Positions 31,780 to 36,722 of a stretch of 36,722 nucleotides of DNA are shown here, in pieces. The notes beneath the pieces were generated by a model. It was not told the origin of the DNA. It did not search any database and saw only the letters and a program-made list of their open reading frames with translations. Within the stretch, counting starts at the first letter, position 1. Every line of letters begins with the position of its first letter. The position numbers and the translations under genes are program-made. The DNA comes from Candidatus Peribacteria bacterium (GTDB taxonomy: Bacteria; Patescibacteria; JAEDAM01; Absconditabacterales; Absconditicoccaceae), in the NCBI GenBank assembly GCA_031261265.1, contig JAISKI010000050.1, positions 1 to 36,722 on the forward strand, read 5' to 3'.

Positions 31780-32361
31780 ATGACTATTTCTCCAGATCGA
31801 ACTCCCCTCCTCCACACTTTTCTAAAGAAAAATACCCAACTCAACCTCTCCGCCATTCGTGATGAAGAGGGGGTTTTGGTGAAACATATTCAGGATTCTT
31901 TGGAAGTAAATAAGGTGATCTCTTTCCCTACAGGAGCTTTAGTAGCTGATGTGGGTACAGGAGGGGGATTTCCTTTACTCCCCTTGGCGATAACGAATCC
32001 TGAAGTAAGTTTTGTGGGAATTGATAGTGTGAAGAAAAAGACCGTTGCTGTCAACGAAATGATCGCAGAATTAAAAATCAAAAATGCTGAAGTACTTCGA
32101 GGCAGAGTGGAAGAAAGAAAAGAGCTTTTCGACTACATCACAGCTCGCAGTGTAGCGTATGTAGATAAGTTGATTCCTTGGAGTTATCGTGTCTTGAAAA
32201 AAGGAGGAAGATTTATCTTGATGAAGCAGAAAAACGCTGAAGAAAAAGCTGTCCTCCTCGAAGTATGCAAAACATGGAAATTACAGCTGATTTCTGAATA
32301 TTTTTATAGCCTCTTTGAAGGAGATATTGGAAGGGTAATTTATGTGGTGGAGAAGAGGTAG
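31780..32361 (+). CDS. rsmG: 16S rRNA (guanine527-N7)-methyltransferase RsmG
   Basis: SAM-dependent methylation of G527 in 16S rRNA. 193 residues, slightly short for the family. QLNLSAIRDEEGVLVKHIQDSL is the RsmG N-terminal signature (NLTA..E...H..DSL). The SAM loop ADVGTGGGFPLLPLAI lies at about 56-71, followed by VGIDSVKKKTVAVNE, and ITARSVAYVDKL matches the later conserved ARA segment. No UGA. Starts 23 nt after pnp and ends with TAG. No Shine-Dalgarno is seen; the segment before the ATG is TCTGCACTGTA. Confidence 0.95.
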   Translation: MTISPDRTPLLHTFLKKNTQLNLSAIRDEEGVLVKHIQDSLEVNKVISFPTGALVADVGTGGGFPLLPLAITNPEVSFVGIDSVKKKTVAVNEMIAELKIKNAEVLRGRVEERKELFDYITARSVAYVDKLIPWSYRVLKKGGRFILMKQKNAEEKAVLLEVCKTWKLQLISEYFYSLFEGDIGRVIYVVEKR

Positions 32362-32381
32362 GGTTTTGTATACGACTATGC

Positions 32382-32412
32382 TTCTACTCTTACTTCTCAG
32401 TCAGGAGTAGAA
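32382..32412 (+). terminator. Possible terminator of pnp-rsmG
   Basis: Perfect 8-bp inverted repeat TTCTACTC (32382-32389) / GAGTAGAA (32405-32412), 20 nt after rsmG. The segment after it is AT-rich, but there is no clean T-run close by, so rho-independence is uncertain. Confidence 0.4.
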
Positions 32413-32451
32413 ATCTAATTCTCTATTGCAAGATATTTTTATTTTTTTGAC

Positions 32452-32481
32452 AAAAAGCTTCCCAATTTCTCAGGAAGCTTT
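32452..32481 (-). terminator. Terminator after the truncated SLH-like gene
   Basis: Minus-strand AAAGCTTCC / GGAAGCTTT stem of 9 bp (arms 32473-32481 and 32454-32462, with a 10-nt loop), followed by TTTTTG. It lies 17 nt after the TAA at 32498. Confidence 0.7.
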
Positions 32482-32497
32482 CCTACTTAATGCTTAA

Positions 32498-33010
32498 TTA
32501 TTTTGCACTTCTCATCAGCATCAATCGAACTCGTTGTCTCAGTTCCATTCTTGCTTCTGGGTTGTCTACTTGGGTCATAATTCAATTTCCTTTTAAGGCT
32601 TGCAGATGTTTAGCATAATACGGCTTTCCACCTGCATACAAATTACCATAGAGTAATCTTGAGAGTACCGTTCCAAATTGAGCACGGCTTACCATTGCAT
32701 AGGGTTGGAAGTAGTCCATATCCATCCCCATAAGTCCTAGCTGACAAGCTTTCACAGCATAGTCTTTCATTTCTTGGGATTCCCAAGCATTAGCACCATC
32801 TTTTCGGTGACAGTGGGAAGGGACTTTTTCAGGTAAGGTTCGTCAGAGGGCGTTGAGAGCATAGTTTACGACCATTTTAGCGAGATGTCCACGGATGACG
32901 GTTCCATCAGGGTTGGCAGCTTCGAGTGGGGCAAGGGTAGTGATGTTGTGAGAGAATGCCCGTTGGTAGGCAGTGAGGATTTCTTGGTTAACAACCCCCT
33001 CTTCCGACCC
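32498..33010 (-). pseudogene. 5'-truncated surface protein with S-layer-homology-like C-terminus
   Basis: About 171 codons of open frame, ending at TAA and running without a start codon into the left end of the insertion sequence at 33011; an in-frame TAA occurs just inside the element. The protein matches the C-terminus of the gene at 34132-36687: AYQ-x-AFSHNITT against AYEWGNDYGITT, LAKMVVNYALNAL against MAKMISTYAIKLL, CQLGLMGMD against CELGLMGMD, FGTVLSRLLYG against VGTILSRLL-x-G, YYAKHLQALK against YYTRHLQALK. CGG at 32960-32962 aligns with TGG in the relative. UGA is Gly in GNGIM and elsewhere. The part missing upstream was removed by insertion or a later deletion. The fragment may be silent. 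Its own terminator follows. Confidence 0.75.
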
Positions 33011-33033
33011 GGCATAATGTTACTTTTGTGTGG
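33011..33033 (+). repeat. Left terminal inverted repeat of the insertion sequence
   Basis: 23 bp, exact reverse complement of 33995-34017. Outer end GGCATAATGTTAC, inner end TTGTGTGG. Confidence 0.95.
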
Positions 33034-33089
33034 CTAAAACAAGGAGATTTAGTAGTATATAACTACTTTATCTCCTATTTTTTTATAAG

Positions 33090-33994
33090 ATGAGTAAAAA
33101 AGTATGCAAAAAGTGTAAATCTAAAAGAATCAAAAAAGATGGGAATATGAGGTGAAAGCAAAGGTATAAATGCACTTTTTGCTGATATGTGTTTCAAAAC
33201 AGCAGTCATAAAGTAAATACTGAAGAGCTATGGGATAAATATACCCATTGAAAACAGACATATCAACAACTTTCAGAAGAATATTGAATTAGTATTACTA
33301 CAATTAAGAAGAAGCTAGATAGTTTTGAGATTAAAAAAAAGAGTTAACACCTCAAGGAACGGTGTTAATCATAGATACAACTTATTGGTGAAGGAAGTTT
33401 TGAATAATGGTATTTAGGAGTTATGAACTGAAGAAAAATATATTATGGAAAGAAGTTTCACGAGAGACAAACCAAGCATATAAGGATTGAGTAAAAGAGT
33501 TGCAAAAGAATTGACGAGTTATCAAGGCGATAGTTTGTGATTGAAAGAAATGAATATTGTGATGATTTTGAGAAATACCGACACAAATGTGTCATTTTCA
33601 TCAGAAGCAGATAATGAAGAGATATTTAACACAAAATCCTAGAGTCGAAGCTAATAAAGAGCTAAAAGAAATATGAAATAGTATTTGAAATTTTAGTATG
33701 AGAACTATCAAACAACGATTAGATGATTGGTATAGAAGAAATAAATCTTTTTTAAGCGAAAGAAACGATGCTAATAAGTTAGTTCATAACAGGACACTTA
33801 AAGCTTATAGAAGTTTAAATAGAAATTTAAAGTATTTGTATACCTACAAAGATTATGAATGAATTATAGACATTCCAAATACAACAAACAGCATAGAATC
33901 TACATTTTCTCATGTGAAACAGAAAGCTAATTTACATAGATGATTAAAAAAGAAGAGAAAACTTAAAGTTCTTGACCAATTTTTATGAAAATAA
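33090..33994 (+). CDS. IS256-like zinc-ribbon transposase made by -1 frameshifting
   Basis: Frame A (33090-33347, 85 codons) begins MSKKVCKKCKSKRIKKDGNM and has a zinc ribbon (Cys 6, 9, 28, 31) plus a helix-turn-helix-like YQQLSEEYGISITTIKKKL. Frame B, in -1, starts around 33341 and ends at TAA 33992-33994. It holds the DDE nuclease: LIIDTTYWG (Asp at 33374), AIVCDGKKG (Asp at 33539), MCHFHQKQIMKRYLTQNP, and NTTNSIESTFSHVK (Glu at 33896). A -1 slip at A AAA AAG (33335-33341) yields one protein of about 301 residues. 18 of the 20 Gly codons in the fusion are UGA. CGA at 33515 falls in NG-x-VIKAIVCDG, where relatives often have Trp or Tyr. The overall pattern resembles the zinc-binding variant of IS256/MULE transposases. 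Confidence 0.85.
33335..33368 (+). promoter_or_regulatory. Programmed -1 frameshift signal in the transposase
   Basis: Slippery heptamer A AAA AAG (33335-33341) in frame with the first ORF. Two nt later comes a perfect 8-bp hairpin, TTAACACC (33344-33351) / GGTGTTAA (33361-33368), with a 9-nt loop. The frame-A stop TAA (33345-33347) is inside the stem. Spacing is shorter than the usual 5-9 nt, but the two outer A-U pairs could open. Confidence 0.8.
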
Positions 33995-34017
33995 CCACAC
34001 AAAAGTAACATTATGCC
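33995..34017 (-). repeat. Right terminal inverted repeat of the insertion sequence
   Basis: 23 bp, exact reverse complement of 33011-33033. It begins directly after the transposase stop codon. Confidence 0.95.
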
Positions 34018-34131
34018 TATATTTAACATGACGATAGAAACTTTTGTTGCGGACTCCCCTGCCAGGGGGAGAAGGAGGAGGACGAGCTAAGTTTAGGACG
34101 ACGGGAGAGGGGGCTGTCTAAAAAAATCCTC
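34018..34131. other. GC-rich non-coding spacer with palindrome
   Basis: Clearly richer in G+C than its surroundings. It holds a near-palindrome CTCCCCTGCCAGGGGGAG (34054-34071) and a purine-rich strand (GAAGGAGGAGGACGAG, GGGAGAGGGGG). The sequence left of the insertion sequence (ACCCCCTCTTCCGACCC, 32994-33010) is similar in reverse orientation. This looks like a dispersed palindromic repeat rather than a gene. Confidence 0.4.
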
Positions 34132-36687
34132 CTATTTTCATGTCACACTCTTCCAGAGCATCAAGAGGATATTCCCTCTGAGTTCAAGCATCTCAGGATT
34201 AGAGATAAAGTTCATAATTCCTGCTTTTTTCAGTGCTTGTAAATGTCTAGTATAGTAGGTTTCATCACCTTCTTGGGTAGCATACGTAGTCCCTCGTAAT
34301 AAACGAGAAAGGATAGTACCTACTTCCGCTCTGGTGATAGAGTTTTTAGGGAAGAAGTTTTCTTGAATTCCAACACCATCACCATCCATTCCCATTAAAC
34401 CAAGTTCACAGGATTGAATGATATACGGTTGCAGTTCTGTTGGAACCTCAGAAACATCTTGGAATTGAGCACATGCTACTTTATCAGGATCAGGAGTCTT
34501 ATTGAGTAACTTAATAGCATACGTAGAGATCATTTTTGCCATTTCCTGTCTGAGGATAGCATCAGAAATCCTTGCTTCTTCATAGATAGAAACGGTGGTG
34601 ATCCCGTAGTCGTTACCCCATTCGTAAGCAGTTTTGTAAAGGCTTTTTTCTTCTGCTACATTATGCTCTTGGTTTACTTCACCTCCTCGCAAAGGCGAAC
34701 TATCACAGGTGTTGTCATAGTAGGAAGAAGAGAAATCGCCATCAGGACAATTATCTTTTGCGAGAGATTTTCCTCCACCTCCGCCGCTCGTTATTGGTGG
34801 AGTAATAGGAATAAGAGTTTTTTGCACTATCACCGTTCTCTCTCCTGTTAACGCTTTATTTCCATTACTATCTTGTGCCGTATAGTACACATAGTAGGTT
34901 CACAGTACACTCGTATTCACCTCACTTGCGTCTATTGTCGCTATCAGTCCCGTATCGTAATTATCTTGTACACTTGCTCCTAATTCTACATATGCTGTAT
35001 TTACTTCGATATACTGTGGATTCGCTCCACTTAGTGTTATCATTGGTAGTTCTGTATCTTGTACGATTACCGTTCTACTTGTATATCCCGTATTACCATT
35101 TGTATCTACTCGACAATAGTCCACTTGATAGCTACCTGCTACGCCTGTATTCACGGTCCCTGAATAGGCGTATACTATTCCTGTACCCGTGTCGTAATTA
35201 TCACTCCACTCTGCTCCCGCATCGGTTCGTCCACTATACATATCTATGCTATCCGTACCTGTATTTATTGTCAGAACTGGTGGTGTAGTATCTACGACAT
35301 ACACTGTCCTATATGCTTTCCCTATATTCCCCGTACTATCTACTTTTATGTAGGTCAAAACATACTCCCCTATGATATTCGTATCTACTGTGCCATTTAT
35401 GGCGATATCAAAAGGGTCTGTACAGCTTGGTGCAACACCCGTGTCGAAGCGATAGTAATCAGCCCAGGCATTTTGGCAGACTTCGCTAGCGGAGAGTTTT
35501 TTGCCGTAAATCCTGAGTGCCAGAATCTCGCCTTTCACTCTAAAACCTGAGTCAGCCCTTGAGCCAATAAAGAAATTCAGGGGAGCAGAACCGAATGTTC
35601 CGCCACCTGGTGTTGCTCCTGACAGTGTCCCAGTAGAGGATGATGTTGGTATGAGAGTCTTTTTTTCACCGCCTATATAAACCTGTCTTCCGTCAGGGTC
35701 TGCGACTATTGTATAGATATTGGTATGCGTTTGGTAAGTGCTAGTGTTGTTCCACGCATAATTAGCGGGAAAGCTAGCACGCGAAGGACTAGCATTATAG
35801 TTAGTGTGAACTATACCCAGGCCATCAGGGGCACCGGATGATGTTGTATTGTATACTGCTCCAAAGCCACCATCAGAACTGTTCCACGCCGTTCCATTTT
35901 CGAACAACATGCCTACAGCAGTTATGTTCTCTGGCTTAAAGACTATTTCAACAGAAAGGGAGTCGTGTCCTGTGAAGCTCAGGGGGGCAGATGAAACGAT
36001 ATTGCTATTCGTTCCGTTCATATAGAGCGAACTGGTATTATCTATTACATTTGATAGATTGAAATCTGTGTTTCCAGCAGAAGTAGTATCAGGTGCAAGG
36101 TTTTTCCAAATGTTTACCTGTGCAGAATCACGCTCGCCGTCGCCGAGTCCGTCCTTGTTCAGAGCGTCAAGCTTTACAAGCATTTCATTGCTTGAAGTGT
36201 ACCAATCGATAGACCCGCGTTCTGGAAATATCTGTCCGCTTCCACCGTCAGTATCTGTCCAATTTGCCCCAGGGTCAATAAAATTTCCGTATACCTCAAT
36301 AGTCATTTCTCCACTTCACACTAAGGTCACTACGGGATTTGTGGAATTCATTACCTCCACTCTATTCTGCTGAACTACTTCCTCTTGTAGTGTTGGTAGT
36401 TCTTCTGATGTTGGTAGCTCCACTTCAAGAGAAGGAGTTTCATCAGTGTCCTCTCTGTCAGCCTTTGCATCTTCATTTTCATCAGAGTCAGCAATATCAC
36501 TGGTAGGGTCAGTCACCTCTCCAGTCTCATCAGTCTCCTCTTCATCTGGGAGATTCTCTATCTGTCCCTCTTCTAGAATATCCCACAAAACTATCTCCTC
36601 CAAAAAATTAGGAGTGTATTGATAAACCAATACTCCAATAAGGAAAAGGCTCAGTACAGCTACAAATGATAAGGTTCACTTTTTCAT
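34132..36687 (-). CDS. Multidomain surface protein: DUF5011-like Ig, LamG-like, SLH-like
   Basis: 851 residues with four UGA codons (one at codon 4), ending at TAG. A signal-anchor (MKKGTLSFVAVLSLFLIGVL) is followed by an acidic Asp/Glu linker (about 35-105). Next is the first half of a DUF5011-type Ig domain (TIEVYGNFIDPGANWTD), then a LamG/concanavalin-like domain (about 165-410; SLYMNGTNS, LSVEIVFKPENI, FFIGSRADSGFRVKGEI, LRIYGKKLSASEVCQNAW), then the rest of the Ig domain (INGTVDTNIIGEYVLTYIKV). Two more Ig copies follow, each with SGTVNT or equivalent and RTVIVQD. A Gly-rich linker leads to an SLH-like region (about 690-851; CELGLMGMD, SITRAEVGTILSRLL, YYTRHLQALKKAGIM). SLH-type ends usually bind the cell wall or S-layer. 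Paralogous to the truncated gene beyond the insertion sequence. Confidence 0.85.
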
Positions 36688-36722
36688 TTTTTCAAAACAT
36701 AAAGGTAAAATAATCTACCTCT
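36688..36722 (-). other. Upstream segment of the SLH-like protein gene
   Basis: 35 nt, AT-rich, without a Shine-Dalgarno. It may contain a -10 region (TATTTT-like or TTTATG), but the window ends before a -35 could be judged. Confidence 0.2.

Larger units (their letters stand above)
33011..34017 (+). mobile_element. Insertion sequence, 1007 bp, with frameshifted DDE transposase
   Basis: Bounded by perfect 23-bp terminal inverted repeats (33011-33033 and 33995-34017), each starting GGCATAATG and ending TTGTGTGG at the inner side. It contains a single transposase split over two overlapping frames. The transposase stop codon (33992-33994) abuts the right repeat. No target-site duplication is visible (left flank ...CTTCCGACCC, right flank TATATTTAAC...), so a rearrangement may have followed insertion. 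It lies between two related surface-protein genes. Closest type by protein: IS256-like with an added N-terminal zinc ribbon. Confidence 0.9.

Noticed and set aside
34875..35288. Plus-strand Tyr/Leu-rich ORF antisense to the Ig domains
   Set aside because: Low-complexity shadow of repeated GTA/TAC and GAT-type codons in the minus-strand gene.

Overview
This AT-rich window only makes sense with a changed genetic code. Read with the standard code it falls apart into dozens of short ORFs. If UGA is a sense codon (glycine) they join into about 14 long genes that all end in UAA or UAG. The UGAs fall on family-invariant glycines in polynucleotide phosphorylase, pyruvate kinase and a tRNA-dihydrouridine synthase. 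In addition, CGA and CGG repeatedly sit where tryptophan or another aromatic residue is expected: both ends of CorA, a transposase motif, and a CGG-for-TGG swap between two paralogues in this window. UGA=Gly is known from Absconditabacteria (SR1) and Gracilibacteria. CGA/CGG=Trp on top of it has, as I recall, been proposed computationally for Absconditabacterales, so I place the window in a host-associated Patescibacteria/CPR member of that order. All products below assume UGA=Gly.

Layout. 113-3997 (minus) is a compact housekeeping operon: a degenerate pyruvate-kinase paralogue, a normal pyruvate kinase and a Dus enzyme. 4321-5244 (plus) is CorA. 5276-13334 (minus) holds three large surface or envelope proteins: a PKD-domain membrane protein, a protein with YadA-head-like repeats and a terminal Hint (hedgehog/intein) domain, and a related protein with Cys-rich and InlB-type repeats. 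Between the first two, on the plus strand, lies a promoter-structure-terminator unit that looks like an undescribed small RNA. 13577-26959 (plus) is one gene for a secreted protein of about 4460 residues, followed by a secreted protein, a two-helix TrbC/VirB2-like membrane protein and a polytopic membrane protein. 29618-32361 (plus) is pnp-rsmG. 32498-36687 (minus) holds two related surface proteins with S-layer-homology-like C-termini; the first is cut off at its 5' side by a 1007-bp insertion sequence.

The insertion sequence has perfect 23-bp terminal inverted repeats and a transposase split at an A AAA AAG slippery heptamer followed by a hairpin. It encodes 18 of its 20 glycines as UGA, so it can be expressed only in a UGA-sense host. 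Most of the window's coding capacity goes to very large cell-surface proteins, which fits a small bacterium living attached to other cells. No tRNA, rRNA or CRISPR array was recognised.
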